Counted from the first letter of the stretch, positions 26,128 to 35,398 are shown. The stretch is 64,000 bases of DNA from Caballeronia cordobensis (GCF_001544575.2 NZ_FCNY02000019.1:62001-126000), one strand, 5' to 3'. Made by a program: numbers and translations. Notes: generated by a model not told the origin, from the sequence alone.

Positions 26128-27417
26128 GTGGACACCCTTCCCTTATGGGCGCAAATTTGCGCCATCTTTCTGCTGCTTTTCCTTTCCGGCTTCTTCTCGA
26201 TCTCCGAAACGTCGATGATGGCGCTCAATCGCCATCGGCTGAAATATCTGGCTAGCCAGGGATCGCTGCGCGCCCGCACCACGCAAGGACTGCTCGCGAA
26301 GACCGACCAGCTTCTTTCCGTGATCCTGATCGGCAACAACCTGATCAACACGATCATCCCGGTGCTCACCACGTCGATCGCGCTGCGCACGTTCGGCCAT
26401 AACAATCTGGTCCTGTCGATCACCACGGGCGTCATCGCGTTTCTGATCATCGTGTTCGCGGAAATCGCGCCGAAGATCGTCGGCGCGACGTATCCGGAGA
26501 AAGTCGCGCTGCCCGCGAGTCTCGTGCTCGCGCCGCTCATGCGCATCGGGCGGCCGCTCATCTGGTTCGTCAATCTGTTCGCCAATGCGATTCTGGCGGC
26601 GCTGCACATCAACACCCGAACCAAGAGCGATCAGCGCCTCTCGCCCGAAGAACTGCGCACCATCGTGCTGGAAACCGGCAGCTTCATGCCGACCAAGCAC
26701 CGCAGCATCCTGCTCAATCTGTTCGATCTGGAGAACATCACCGTCGATGACGTGATGATTCCGCGCCGCCGCATCGAAGCGCTCGATTTCGACGCGCCTT
26801 TCGAACAAATCCTGCATCAGCTCGAAACCTGCTATCACAACAAGCTGGTGGTGTTTCAGGGCGACATCGACCGCGTGCTCGGCGTCCTGCACGTGCGCAA
26901 GACGCTTTCCGCGCTGCATAACCAGGAACTGGAGCGCGACACGCTGCGCGAGTTGCTCGCGGAACCGTATTTCGTGCCGGCCGGGACGCCCGTCTTCCAG
27001 CAATTGCAGTTCTTCCAGGAAAGCGGCCACCGCATCGCGATCGTGGTCGACGAGTACGGCGAGCTGCAGGGGCTCGTCACGCCGGAAGACATCATCGAAG
27101 AACTGATCGGCGAATTCACGACGACGATTCCGCGCGGCGCGGGCTCGCGCGGCGGCTGGGACGAGAACGGCGAGTGCATCGTCGCGGGCAGCATGCCTCT
27201 GCGCGAACTCAACCGCTGGCTGCATCTGACGTTGCCGACGGACGGACCGAAAACGCTCAACGGCCTGATTCTCGAAACGCTCGAAGACATTCCGGACGGA
27301 GATATTTCGATGCGCATCGCCAACGTGACCTTCGAAGTCATGCGCAGCGACGACCAGGCGATTCGCACGGTGAAGATCTTTCATCCGGACGGACCGCCGA
27401 AACGCGCGCTGCGTTAG
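26128..27417 (+). CDS. HlyC/CorC family transporter (DUF21-CBS protein)
   Basis: 429 residues from GTG 26128. An N-terminal DUF21/CNNM membrane domain has about four helices (LWAQICAIFLLLFLSGFFSISETSM, with the conserved FxxSETS motif). A CBS pair follows (about 215-340, EYGELQGLVTPEDIIEELIGEF), then a C-terminal CorC_HlyC domain. The family is associated with Mg2+/Co2+ efflux and ion homeostasis; the old hemolysin label is not supported. The frame stays open upstream, but that part overlaps the tRNA terminator, so GTG 26128, next to the first membrane segment, is preferred. Confidence 0.85.
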   Translation: MDTLPLWAQICAIFLLLFLSGFFSISETSMMALNRHRLKYLASQGSLRARTTQGLLAKTDQLLSVILIGNNLINTIIPVLTTSIALRTFGHNNLVLSITTGVIAFLIIVFAEIAPKIVGATYPEKVALPASLVLAPLMRIGRPLIWFVNLFANAILAALHINTRTKSDQRLSPEELRTIVLETGSFMPTKHRSILLNLFDLENITVDDVMIPRRRIEALDFDAPFEQILHQLETCYHNKLVVFQGDIDRVLGVLHVRKTLSALHNQELERDTLRELLAEPYFVPAGTPVFQQLQFFQESGHRIAIVVDEYGELQGLVTPEDIIEELIGEFTTTIPRGAGSRGGWDENGECIVAGSMPLRELNRWLHLTLPTDGPKTLNGLILETLEDIPDGDISMRIANVTFEVMRSDDQAIRTVKIFHPDGPPKRALR

Positions 27418-27491
27418 CCATTCGGACGACTGGGCGAAGGCCTTCGCGGACGGGATGATCGGATCATCTCGACCCCGACCGCACGACGCCC

Positions 27492-28709
27492 ATGATCTCC
27501 CCTTCCCGCGACGCCTTCGATACTTTCACGCGCCCCGCTCGCCCGCCCGGCGCCGCGGCGGAAGCCGTGTCCGATCACGATACGCCCGCCGTCTCGCTGC
27601 TCGCCGAAACGCTGCGCGAAGCCGCGGAGCGCGGCGCCTCCGACATTCACGTCGAACCGGCCGAACACGACTGGCGCATCCGGCTGCGCGTCGATGGCGC
27701 ATTGCATGTGCTCAGGCGCCCGCCGCCGCACTTGCGCGACGCGTTCGTCACGCGCATCAAGGTGCTGTCGCGCATGGATATCGCGGAGCGGCGCGTGCCG
27801 CAAGACGGCCGGCTGCGTCTGAGTCTGCCGGGTGGGCGCACCGGCGACTATCGCGTGAATTCGTTGCCGACACTCTTCGGCGAAAAGCTCGTCCTGCGCC
27901 GGCTCGACACGCTGCCGCCAGACCTGTCGCTCGGCGCGCTCGGCCTCGATGACGCGCAAAGCCGCACGGTCGAATCGGCGATTCGCGCGCCGCACGGTCT
28001 GGTGCTCGTGACAGGTCCGACCGGCAGCGGCAAGACCCTGTCGCTCTACTGCTTCCTGCAAATGCTCAACGCCGAAGCGCGCAACGTGTGCTCGGTCGAA
28101 GATCCGGTCGAAATCCAGCTTGCGGGCATCAATCAGGTGAGCGTGCGTGAAAAGGCCGGGCTGACGTTCGCCGTGGCGCTGCGCGCGTTCATGCGCCAGG
28201 ACCCGGACGTCATCATGGTCGGCGAGATCCGCGACGCCCAAACCGCCGACGTCGCGGTGAAGGCCGCGCAGACCGGACACCTCGTGCTTTCGACCCTGCA
28301 CACGAACGATGCGCCCGCCGCGATCGCACGTCTCATCGACATCGGCGTGGCGCCGTATAACCTCGCCTCCGCGCTGCGGCTGGTCACGGCGCAGCGACTC
28401 GTGCGCAAGCTGTGCGAAGTTTGCCGCGCGCCCTCCGCGCTGCCGCTCGCCGACGGCTTTCATCCGTTCGAGCCACGCGGCTGTCCGGCGTGTCACGGCA
28501 TTGGGTATCGCGGACGTGTCGGCGTGCATCAGGTGATGCCGGTTTCGGATGACATACGCGAGCTGATCGTGTCGCGCGCGGCGACTCATGCAATCGCGCG
28601 CACGGCGCAGACACAAGGCATGCCCGCGTTGCGCGACGCGGCCTTTGCACGCGTGCGCGAGGGCGTGACGAGCGTCGCTGAAGCTGCGGAAGCGACGGAG
28701 ATCGAATGA
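27492..28709 (+). CDS. GspE/PulE/PilB-family secretion or pilus-extension ATPase, short form
   Basis: 405-residue hexameric ATPase that powers assembly of type IV pilus or type II secretion pseudopilus fibres at the inner membrane. P-loop GPTGSGKT 175-182, Asp box VEDPVEIQL, Walker B DVIMVGEIRD about 239-248, His box STLHTNDA, and a tetracysteine zinc site (C308, C311, C331, C334). Compared with PilB (about 560-580 residues) the N-terminal N1 domain is missing: the protein starts with ~30 disordered residues and goes straight into the N2 domain (SDIHVEPAE). The stop overlaps the next start (ATGA). The order with the platform protein, peptidase and coaE matches pilB-pilC-pilD-coaE of beta-proteobacteria. 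Confidence 0.85.
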   Translation: MISPSRDAFDTFTRPARPPGAAAEAVSDHDTPAVSLLAETLREAAERGASDIHVEPAEHDWRIRLRVDGALHVLRRPPPHLRDAFVTRIKVLSRMDIAERRVPQDGRLRLSLPGGRTGDYRVNSLPTLFGEKLVLRRLDTLPPDLSLGALGLDDAQSRTVESAIRAPHGLVLVTGPTGSGKTLSLYCFLQMLNAEARNVCSVEDPVEIQLAGINQVSVREKAGLTFAVALRAFMRQDPDVIMVGEIRDAQTADVAVKAAQTGHLVLSTLHTNDAPAAIARLIDIGVAPYNLASALRLVTAQRLVRKLCEVCRAPSALPLADGFHPFEPRGCPACHGIGYRGRVGVHQVMPVSDDIRELIVSRAATHAIARTAQTQGMPALRDAAFARVREGVTSVAEAAEATEIE

Positions 28710-29914
28710 TGCGCGAGGTTTCGTCGGAGACTCGCTTTGCGTGGCGCGGCATGGACGCCGAAGGCCGGGAGAAACGCGGAAAGATCATCGCCGCCGATGC
28801 GCCCGCGGCACGCGCGACGCTACGGCGTGAAGGCGTCATCGTGGTCGCGCTCGAGACGCTCGGCATCGCGCCGCCGCCCAAGACGAAGGCTGCCGAAGTC
28901 ACGCTTTTCACGCGCCAGCTCGCGGGATTGCTGCACGCGGGACTGCCGCTCGCGGGCGCGCTCGAACTGCTTTCGGGCAGCGCAACGGGCGGCGGACTGC
29001 CGCGCGTCGTCGGCACCGTAGGCCGCGATATCACGCGCGGCGTGCCCTTCTCGGCGGCGCTTGCGCAACATCCTGCGGCGTTCGGCGCGCTCTACTGCCA
29101 GCTAGTCTCGGTCGGAGAAACGGCGGGCGCGTTGCCGGCCGTGCTCACCCGTCTAGCGGACGATCGCGAGCGCGCCGCCTCGCAGCGCGCCCGGCTACGC
29201 GCGGCCCTCACCTATCCGGTCATGGTGCTGCTGCTGTCGCTCGCGATCACGGCGGGTTTGCTGATCGGCGTCGTGCCGACCTTCAAGACCATCTTCGACG
29301 GTTTCGGCGCGGCGCTACCCGCGCCGACGCGTTTCGTGCTCGCGCTTTCGGATGGCGTCGGCAGCGTCGGCGTGCCGCTGGTCATCGCGTGCTCGGCCGT
29401 GGGTGTCGTCCTGCTGCGCTGGATGAAGCGCTCTCCCGACGCACGCGAATCCGCCGATCGCGCCGCGCTGCGCCTGCCGCTCGCGGGCAAACTGCTGCGC
29501 TCGCTCGCCGTCGCCCGATGGAGCCGTGCGCTCGGCACCCTGCTCGCTGCCGGCACGCCGCTCGCCGACGCCTTCGACTCGCTCGCGCAGGCCACGGGAA
29601 ACCGCGTATTCGACCGCGCGACCGTGGAGATCGCCGCGCGCCTGCGCAGCGGCGAGCGCCTCGCCGCCGCGATGCGTGCCGCCGGATGCTTCCCGCAAGA
29701 CGTGGTGCAGCCGATCGCGGTCGCGGAGGAATCGGGCTCGCTCGATTCGATGCTGCTCGATCTCGCCACGCTCGCCGACCGGCAAGTGGACGAGCGCATC
29801 GGCGGCTTCGCGAGCCTGTGCGAGCCGGTCGTCATCACGATGCTGGGCGCACTCGTGGGCGGACTCGTCATCGCGATGTATCTTCCTATCATTCAGCTCG
29901 GCAACGTGGTGTAG
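28706..29914 (+). CDS. Type II secretion F / PilC-family inner-membrane platform protein
   Basis: 402 residues. Two repeated T2SSF domains (about 70-190 and 270-395), each ending in membrane helices (YPVMVLLLSLAITAGLLIGVVPTF and VVITMLGALVGGLVIAMYLPI). It anchors the assembly ATPase and passes force to the growing pilin fibre. The N-terminal segment ending KTKAAEVTLFTRQLAGLLHAGLPL is typical of PilC/GspF. ATG 28706 overlaps the stop of the ATPase gene, so translation is coupled. No pilin gene is nearby; the substrate fibre must be encoded elsewhere. Confidence 0.88.
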   Translation: MMREVSSETRFAWRGMDAEGREKRGKIIAADAPAARATLRREGVIVVALETLGIAPPPKTKAAEVTLFTRQLAGLLHAGLPLAGALELLSGSATGGGLPRVVGTVGRDITRGVPFSAALAQHPAAFGALYCQLVSVGETAGALPAVLTRLADDRERAASQRARLRAALTYPVMVLLLSLAITAGLLIGVVPTFKTIFDGFGAALPAPTRFVLALSDGVGSVGVPLVIACSAVGVVLLRWMKRSPDARESADRAALRLPLAGKLLRSLAVARWSRALGTLLAAGTPLADAFDSLAQATGNRVFDRATVEIAARLRSGERLAAAMRAAGCFPQDVVQPIAVAEESGSLDSMLLDLATLADRQVDERIGGFASLCEPVVITMLGALVGGLVIAMYLPIIQLGNVV

Positions 29915-29945
29915 CATCGCGGGCCAGAGCCATCGTTCGTTCATC

Positions 29946-30866
29946 ATGCAGCCTTCGTTTGATCCATCCGCCGCGCACTTCGCGAGCCGCTACGTGTCGG
30001 CGTTCGCGGCGCTTCCCTTCGCCATGCAATATGGCTTCGCCGTGGTGTTCGGTCTCGTGATCGGCAGTTTTCTCACGGTCGTCGTGCATCGTCTGCCCGT
30101 GCTGCTCGAACGCGCCTGGCGCGCCGAAGTCGAAGCGGCGATGCCGGACGCGGCCGATCTGCCCAAACCCGCCGCCGACCCGTACCCCGAGCGCTTCAAT
30201 CTCGCCGTGCCCCGCAGCGCATGTCCGCATTGCAAGCACGTGCTGCGCGCGTGGGAGAACATTCCCGTCATCAGCTATCTCGCGCTGCGCGGCCGCTGCT
30301 CGACATGCGGTGCACGCGTGAGCCCGCGCTATCCGCTGATCGAACTGGCGACCGGCGCGCTTGCGGCGCTCTCGCTCTATGCATTCGGCCCGTCCTGGCC
30401 CGCTGTTGCGGCGTTCGGCCTGTGCGCGACCCTGCTCGCGGCAGGGCTCATCGACTACGACACGCGCTATCTTCCGGATGTGCTGACGCTGCCGCTCTTG
30501 TGGGCCGGGCTCATCGTCAATTTCGGCGAGGGCGGCTTCGCGACGCTGCACGATGCGGTCACGGGCGCGATCGCGGGCTATCTGTTCCTGTGGTGCGTCT
30601 ACTGGCTTTTCAAACTCGTGCGCGGCGTGGAAGGCATGGGATACGGCGACTTCAAGCTGCTCGCCGCAATCGGCGCGTGGCTCGGCTGGGCGTCGCTCGC
30701 GCAAGTCCTCCTGATCGCGGCGGTCGCGGGCGCGGCGTTCGGCATCGTCGCCACATGGAAGAAGCGCATGCGTTTCGAAGAGCCCTTGCCTTTCGGGCCG
30801 TTTCTCGCGGCGGGCGGCGCCATCACGCTTTTCGTCGGCACGCCGCTTTACGCATTGTTCGGATGA
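29946..30866 (+). CDS. pilD: Prepilin leader peptidase / N-methyltransferase (A24)
   Basis: Inner-membrane aspartic peptidase that cleaves type IV prepilin-like signal peptides and N-methylates the new N-terminus. 306 residues. The N-terminal methylase region carries two cysteine pairs (CPHC and CSTC), as in bifunctional PilD. Catalytic aspartates are in LIDYDTRYLPD and in the GMGYGDFKLLA motif. About eight membrane helices. ATG 29946 follows the PilC-type gene by 31 bp; the frame is open further upstream without support. coaE begins 13 bp downstream. Confidence 0.92.
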   Translation: MQPSFDPSAAHFASRYVSAFAALPFAMQYGFAVVFGLVIGSFLTVVVHRLPVLLERAWRAEVEAAMPDAADLPKPAADPYPERFNLAVPRSACPHCKHVLRAWENIPVISYLALRGRCSTCGARVSPRYPLIELATGALAALSLYAFGPSWPAVAAFGLCATLLAAGLIDYDTRYLPDVLTLPLLWAGLIVNFGEGGFATLHDAVTGAIAGYLFLWCVYWLFKLVRGVEGMGYGDFKLLAAIGAWLGWASLAQVLLIAAVAGAAFGIVATWKKRMRFEEPLPFGPFLAAGGAITLFVGTPLYALFG

Positions 30867-30879
30867 AGGAGCGCGACGG

Positions 30880-31485
30880 ATGTTCAGCATTGGTCTCACC
30901 GGCGGAATCGGCAGCGGCAAGAGCACGGTCGCGGATCTTTTCGCGACGCGCGGCGTCACGCTCGTCGACACCGATCTGATCGCGCATCGGATCACGGCGA
31001 CGGGCGGCGTCGCGATGCCGCTCATCGCGAGCGAGTTCGGCGACGATTTCATCGCCGCGGACGGTTCGCTCGACCGCGCGAAGATGCGCGCGCTCGTCTT
31101 CGCCGACGACACCGCGAAAGCGCGTCTCGAAGCCATCGTGCATCCGCTGATTCGCGCCGAAACGGAGCGTCAGCGCAATGCGGCGCCGGGGCCGTATCAC
31201 ATCGTCGTCGTGCCGCTGCTCGTCGAATCGGGCGAATGGGCGGCGCGGGTGTCGCGCGTGCTGGTCGTGGATTGTCCGGTCGAGACACAGATCACGCGCG
31301 TCATGCGGCGCAACGCCTTCACACGCGAACAGGTGCTCGCGATCGTCGCAAAACAGGCAACGCGCGAAGCCCGCCTCGCCGCGGCGGACGACATCGTCGT
31401 CAACGACGAAAGCGCCACGCTCGACGCGCTCGCGCAGCAAGTCGACACGTTGCACGCGCGCTATCTGTCTTTGGCGACCGCCTGA
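30880..31485 (+). CDS. coaE: Dephospho-CoA kinase
   Basis: Last step of coenzyme A synthesis: phosphorylates the 3'-hydroxyl of dephospho-CoA. 201 residues. P-loop GGIGSGKS at 8-15, substrate motif DTDLIAH, and the lid region VMRRNAFTREQ. AAGGAG lies 8 bp before ATG 30880 (and overlaps the end of pilD). The placement right after pilD is conserved in beta-proteobacteria and probably reflects cotranscription rather than a shared function. Confidence 0.95.
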   Translation: MFSIGLTGGIGSGKSTVADLFATRGVTLVDTDLIAHRITATGGVAMPLIASEFGDDFIAADGSLDRAKMRALVFADDTAKARLEAIVHPLIRAETERQRNAAPGPYHIVVVPLLVESGEWAARVSRVLVVDCPVETQITRVMRRNAFTREQVLAIVAKQATREARLAAADDIVVNDESATLDALAQQVDTLHARYLSLATA

Positions 31486-31575
31486 GAAAACGCGTCGGCC
31501 TGAGTTGGCGAAATGCCAGAAAAGTTCCCAGTTCGGCACCGAAACACGCGGTTTGTCGCACAAACAGGCCCCGAT

Positions 31576-31604
31576 TTGCTAGGGTGAGGATGCGGCATTA
31601 GAAT
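31576..31604 (+). promoter_or_regulatory. Candidate zapD promoter
   Basis: -35 TTGCTA (31576-31581, 4 of 6), 17-bp spacer, -10 TAGAAT (31599-31604, 5 of 6). The -10 overlaps an in-frame ATG at 31603; if this promoter is used, that ATG cannot be the zapD start. Confidence 0.45.
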
Positions 31605-31653
31605 GTGCTCACTTCCGCTCATGGAAGCAACCGACCCACGCCGAGGCGAGCGC

Positions 31654-32409
31654 TTGATCCTTTACGAGTATCCCTTCAACGAGCGTATCCGGACGCTGCT
31701 GCGGCTCGAAGATCTGTTCGAGCGCTTCACGTTCTTTCTGACTCAGGAAGACGCGCGAGAACATCACGTCGCGCTCACGACGCTCTTCGAGATCGCCGAA
31801 GTCGCAGGCCGCACGGATCTCAAGGCCGATCTCATGAAGGAACTGGAGCGGCAGCGGCAAACGCTCGCGCCATTCCGCGGCAATCCGGGGATCGAGCAGG
31901 AAGCGCTGGAAGCCGTGCTGGGCGAAATCGAGCAGACGCTCGCCGGACTCACCGACATGCACGGCAAGACCGGCCAGCATCTCGCCGACAACGAATGGCT
32001 CGCGAGTATCCGCAGCCGCACGATCATTCCCGGCGGCACCTGCAAGTTCGATTTGCCGTCGTACTACGCGTGGCAGCAGTTGCCGGTGGAAGAACGCCGG
32101 CAGGACATCGCGCAATGGGTCACGCCGATGCTCGCACTGCGCGACGCGGCCACCATCGTGCTGCGTCTCGCGCGCGAATCGGGTCAGGCATCGAAAGTCA
32201 TGGCGATGCAGGGCAGCTATCAGCAGATGTTGTCCGGCCGCACCTATCAGTTGATGCAGGTGCGCGTTTCGCCGGACACGCGCGTGATTCCCGAGGCCAG
32301 CGCGAACAAGTACATGCTGTGGGTACGTTTCACGGTGCAGGACGGCGACCTGAAACCGCGCGCCGTCGATGTCGACGTGCCCTTTCATCTGACGCTTTGC
32401 AGCCTTTGA
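31654..32409 (+). CDS. zapD: Cell division protein ZapD (FtsZ cross-linker)
   Basis: Cytoplasmic protein that bundles FtsZ filaments and stabilises the Z ring. 251 residues from TTG 31654, matching the family length. The reading is ILYEYPFNERIRTLLRLEDL at the N-terminus and an alpha-helical first half with a beta-rich C-terminal domain (NKYMLWVRFTVQDGD). Three starts are possible: ATG 31603, ATG 31621 and TTG 31654. I prefer TTG because GAGG sits 7 nt before it, because the family begins at this point, and because a promoter -10 overlaps the first ATG. yacG follows; the pair flanks coaE as in many proteobacteria. Confidence 0.88.
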   Translation: MILYEYPFNERIRTLLRLEDLFERFTFFLTQEDAREHHVALTTLFEIAEVAGRTDLKADLMKELERQRQTLAPFRGNPGIEQEALEAVLGEIEQTLAGLTDMHGKTGQHLADNEWLASIRSRTIIPGGTCKFDLPSYYAWQQLPVEERRQDIAQWVTPMLALRDAATIVLRLARESGQASKVMAMQGSYQQMLSGRTYQLMQVRVSPDTRVIPEASANKYMLWVRFTVQDGDLKPRAVDVDVPFHLTLCSL

Positions 32410-32481
32410 ACCGGGAACGGTTTGGCCTCATATGGTCAAATACCGTCCGTTAGTCCGTTCCAGGCTCGATTCGCAACTGTC

Positions 32482-32673
32482 ATGATCACTGTCGTCAAAT
32501 GCCCGACCTGCAGCAAGGAAGTCCGCTGGGTCCCTGAAAACCGTTTTCGGCCGTTCTGCTCGGAACGCTGCAAGCAGATCGATCTCGGCGCGTGGGCGGC
32601 CGAAAAGTACAAGATATCGGGAAATTCGCAGGAAACGCCGCCGGACGACGACTCGCACGGCGGCCTGAACTAA
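32482..32673 (+). CDS. yacG: DNA gyrase inhibitor YacG (zinc-finger protein)
   Basis: 63 residues. A C-x2-C ... C-x3-C zinc finger (CPTC near residue 8, CSERC near 27) and a WxPENxFRPFCSERCKxIDLGAWA signature, with an acidic tail. In E. coli YacG binds GyrB and inhibits gyrase. ATG 32482 is the family start (MITVVKCPTC); the upstream in-frame extension is not supported. It converges with mutT, with only 10 bp between the stops. Confidence 0.93.
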   Translation: MITVVKCPTCSKEVRWVPENRFRPFCSERCKQIDLGAWAAEKYKISGNSQETPPDDDSHGGLN

Positions 32674-32683
32674 GCGCGAATCT

Positions 32684-33115
32684 TCATTCGCGCTCTTCCT
32701 CTTCGAGCCATTCGAGAATCGGAAGGGCGGCGGGCAGCAGGGGCGCGACTTCCACCGGAAGTGTCTGCCATGCGATCGCCTGACCTTCGCGCCCGCGCGG
32801 CGTGCCCTTCCAGTCCGTCACCTTGCAGAAGAACAGACGCACGTAGGCGTGCGGATAGTCGTGTTCGAGCGTGCGCCAGAGCTGGCACGCGGTGACGTCG
32901 ATGCCCAGTTCCTCATGCAGTTCGCGTCCGAGCGCCGCCTCGACGCTTTCGCCCGCTTCCAGCTTGCCGCCGGGAAATTCCCAGTAACCTTCGTACGGTT
33001 TGCCTTCGGGCCGCTGCGCGAGCAGATAGCGTCCGTCGTGCTGCACCATCACGCCGACGGCCACTTCCGTCACCTTGCGACCATCGGGTGCGATGTCGCT
33101 CGTCGAATCGGTCAT
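32684..33115 (-). CDS. mutT: MutT-type Nudix hydrolase (8-oxo-dGTP diphosphatase)
   Basis: Sanitises the nucleotide pool by hydrolysing 8-oxo-dGTP. 143 residues. The Nudix box GGKLEAGESVEAALGRELHEELGI has all metal-binding glutamates, and the upstream GYWEFPGGK is typical of MutT. ATG 33115 overlaps the stop of the upstream ATPase gene (ATGA). Enzyme specificity is by family; other Nudix substrates are possible. Confidence 0.88.
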   Translation of the reverse strand: MTDSTSDIAPDGRKVTEVAVGVMVQHDGRYLLAQRPEGKPYEGYWEFPGGKLEAGESVEAALGRELHEELGIDVTACQLWRTLEHDYPHAYVRLFFCKVTDWKGTPRGREGQAIAWQTLPVEVAPLLPAALPILEWLEEEERE

Positions 33116-33975
33116 TGCTTGCGTCCCGACCAGTCGCGCGCGAATTGCCACGCGACGCGGCCCGAGCGCGATCCGCGTTCGAGCGCCCAGACGAGCGCAT
33201 CGCCGCGCGCGCTTTCGATTTCCGTGGCATCGCAGCCGAAATGCTTCAGCCAGTGGCCGACGATCGACAGATAGTCGTCCTGCTTGAACGGATAGAAGCT
33301 GACCCACAGCCCGAAGCGCTCGGAGAGCGAAATCTTCTCCTCGACCACTTCGCCGGGGTGAATTTCGCCATCGGACGTATGCTTGTACGTCTCGTTGTCG
33401 CTCATGTATTCGGGCAGCAAATGGCGGCGGTTCGACGTTGCGTAGATCAGCACATTGTCCGATTGCGCCGTAACGGACCCGTCGAGCGCGACCTTCAGCG
33501 CCTTGTAGCCCGACTCGCCTTCCTCGAAGGAAAGATCGTCGCAGAACACGATGAAGCGCTCGGGCCGCGCCGAAATCAAATCGACGATATCGCCGAGATC
33601 GTGCAGATCGTCCTTATCGACTTCGATCAGGCGCAGGCCGTCCTTCGACCACGCGTTCAGGCACGCCTTGATGAGCGAGGACTTGCCGGTGCCGCGCGCG
33701 CCCGTCAGCAAGACGTTGTTCGCGGGCAGCTTCTTCACGAATTGCATCGTGTTCTGCTGGATCAGGCCTTTTTGTCGATCGATGTTCTGAAGGTCATCGA
33801 GCGAGATGTTCGAAATGGCCGCGACGGGTTGCAGAAAACCGCGCCCCTGACGCTTGCGCCAGCGGAATGCCACCGCGGATTGCCAGTCGATATCGGGCGT
33901 CGCCGGCGGCAACATCCCTTCGATACGCGCCAGCACCGCCTCGGCGCGCGTGAGAAATTGTTCGAGTTTGTCCAT
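33112..33975 (-). CDS. DUF815 family AAA-type ATPase
   Basis: 287 residues. P-loop GARGTGKSS after NNVLLT, Walker B FIVFCDDLSFEEGE, and a sensor-like NVLIYATSNRRHL. The family is widespread but without an assigned role; its fold resembles DnaA/DnaC-type AAA+ proteins. The family pattern LPANNVLLTGARGTGKSSLI is exact. ATG 33975 (MDKLEQFLTRAE) is the likely start. The gene sits between argJ and mutT on the minus strand, the latter translationally coupled. Confidence 0.85.
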   Translation of the reverse strand: MDKLEQFLTRAEAVLARIEGMLPPATPDIDWQSAVAFRWRKRQGRGFLQPVAAISNISLDDLQNIDRQKGLIQQNTMQFVKKLPANNVLLTGARGTGKSSLIKACLNAWSKDGLRLIEVDKDDLHDLGDIVDLISARPERFIVFCDDLSFEEGESGYKALKVALDGSVTAQSDNVLIYATSNRRHLLPEYMSDNETYKHTSDGEIHPGEVVEEKISLSERFGLWVSFYPFKQDDYLSIVGHWLKHFGCDATEIESARGDALVWALERGSRSGRVAWQFARDWSGRKQ

Positions 33976-33998
33976 TGTCTCTTCGGTGCGCGCCCGCG

Positions 33999-35240
33999 TT
34001 ACGAACGGTAGTCGGCGTTGATGCTCACGTAATCGTGCGAAAAATCGCACGTCCAGACGGTCGCCGTCGCGTTGCCTCGTCCGAGCACGACGCGGATCAG
34101 AATCTCGCTCTTCTTCATCACGCGCTGGCCGTCCTCTTCCTTGTAGGCCGGATTGCGGCCGCCCGCTTTCGCGACGAGCACGTCATCGAGATACAGATCG
34201 ATCTTGCCGACGTCGAGATCCGTCACGCCCGCGTAGCCGATGGCCGCGAGAATGCGGCCCAGGTTCGGGTCCGACGCGTAAAACGCGGTCTTCACGAGCG
34301 GCGAATGGCCGATTGCGTACGCAATCTGGCGGCACTCCGCCGCGTCCTTACCGCCTTCGATCGTCACCGTCATGAACTTGGTCGCGCCCTCGCCATCGCG
34401 CACGATGAGTTGTGCGAGTTCCTGCGCGACTTCCGTCACGGCATCGCGCAATGCGGCGTAGGCGGGCGAATCCGTCGACGTGATCGCCGGCAGGCTCGAT
34501 TTGCCCGATGCGATCAGGATGAAGGAATCGTTCGTCGACGTATCGCCGTCGATCGTGATGCAGTTGAACGAGCGATCGGCGACGTGCTTCACGAGCTGAT
34601 CGAGCACCGGTTGCGCGACGTTCGCGTCGAAGGCGAGGAAGCCGAGCATCGTCGCCATGTTCGGCTTGATCATGCCCGCGCCCTTGCTGATGCCCGACAG
34701 CGTGACCACATGCCCGTCGATCGTGACCTGGCGCGATGACGCCTTCGGCAGCGTGTCCGTCGTCATGATGGCTTGCGCCGCGTCGAACCAGTGCGCGGCC
34801 TTCTGATTCGCGAGCGCGGCGGGCAAACCGGCCTTCAGGCGGTCGATCGGCAGCGGTTCGAGGATCACGCCGGTCGAGAACGGCAGAATCTGTTGCGCAT
34901 CGACGCCCGCGAGACGCGCGAGCTCCGCGCAGGTTTCGCGCGCGTGCGCCATGCCCGGCTCGCCCGTGCCCGCATTCGCGTTGCCGGTATTGACGACCAG
35001 CGCGCGAATGCCCTTGCCTCCTTCGCTCACGGCGGCGAGATGCTCGCGGCAGACCGTCACCGGCGCGGCGCAGAAGCGGTTTTGCGTGAACACGCCCGCG
35101 ACGCTCGCGCCTTCGTCGACCCGAATGACGAGCACGTCCTTGCGATTGGGCTTGCGAATGTTCGCCTCGGCCCAGCCTAGCGTGACGCCGGCGACGGGAT
35201 GAAGCGCTGCGGGATCGATCGAGGGGAAATTGACGGCCAT
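33999..35240 (-). CDS. argJ: Bifunctional ornithine acetyltransferase / N-acetylglutamate synthase
   Basis: Moves acetyl from N-acetylornithine to glutamate in the cyclic arginine pathway, and may also use acetyl-CoA. 413 residues. The precursor cleaves itself before the Thr of the conserved MIKPNMATML motif, giving alpha and beta chains, with that Thr as nucleophile; MTTDTLPK and the oxyanion-hole region FSTGVI are present. ATG 35240 (MAVNFPSIDP) is the family start; the longer open frame is not supported. It lies 23 bp upstream of the DUF815 gene. Confidence 0.95.
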   Translation of the reverse strand: MAVNFPSIDPAALHPVAGVTLGWAEANIRKPNRKDVLVIRVDEGASVAGVFTQNRFCAAPVTVCREHLAAVSEGGKGIRALVVNTGNANAGTGEPGMAHARETCAELARLAGVDAQQILPFSTGVILEPLPIDRLKAGLPAALANQKAAHWFDAAQAIMTTDTLPKASSRQVTIDGHVVTLSGISKGAGMIKPNMATMLGFLAFDANVAQPVLDQLVKHVADRSFNCITIDGDTSTNDSFILIASGKSSLPAITSTDSPAYAALRDAVTEVAQELAQLIVRDGEGATKFMTVTIEGGKDAAECRQIAYAIGHSPLVKTAFYASDPNLGRILAAIGYAGVTDLDVGKIDLYLDDVLVAKAGGRNPAYKEEDGQRVMKKSEILIRVVLGRGNATATVWTCDFSHDYVSINADYRS

Positions 35241-35398
35241 GTTCGCGTCTCGCTGATGGTGGCGAGTGCCGGCAAGAACCACCGGCACGCTATGAAAGAC
35301 TGACGCCGCTTCGCGGAACGAAGCCGGCGCCGTGAAGGATGGGTCCTGCAAAGACAAACGACGCATCGCTGCGTCGCTCGGTTCTGGTCAGCAGCCGA

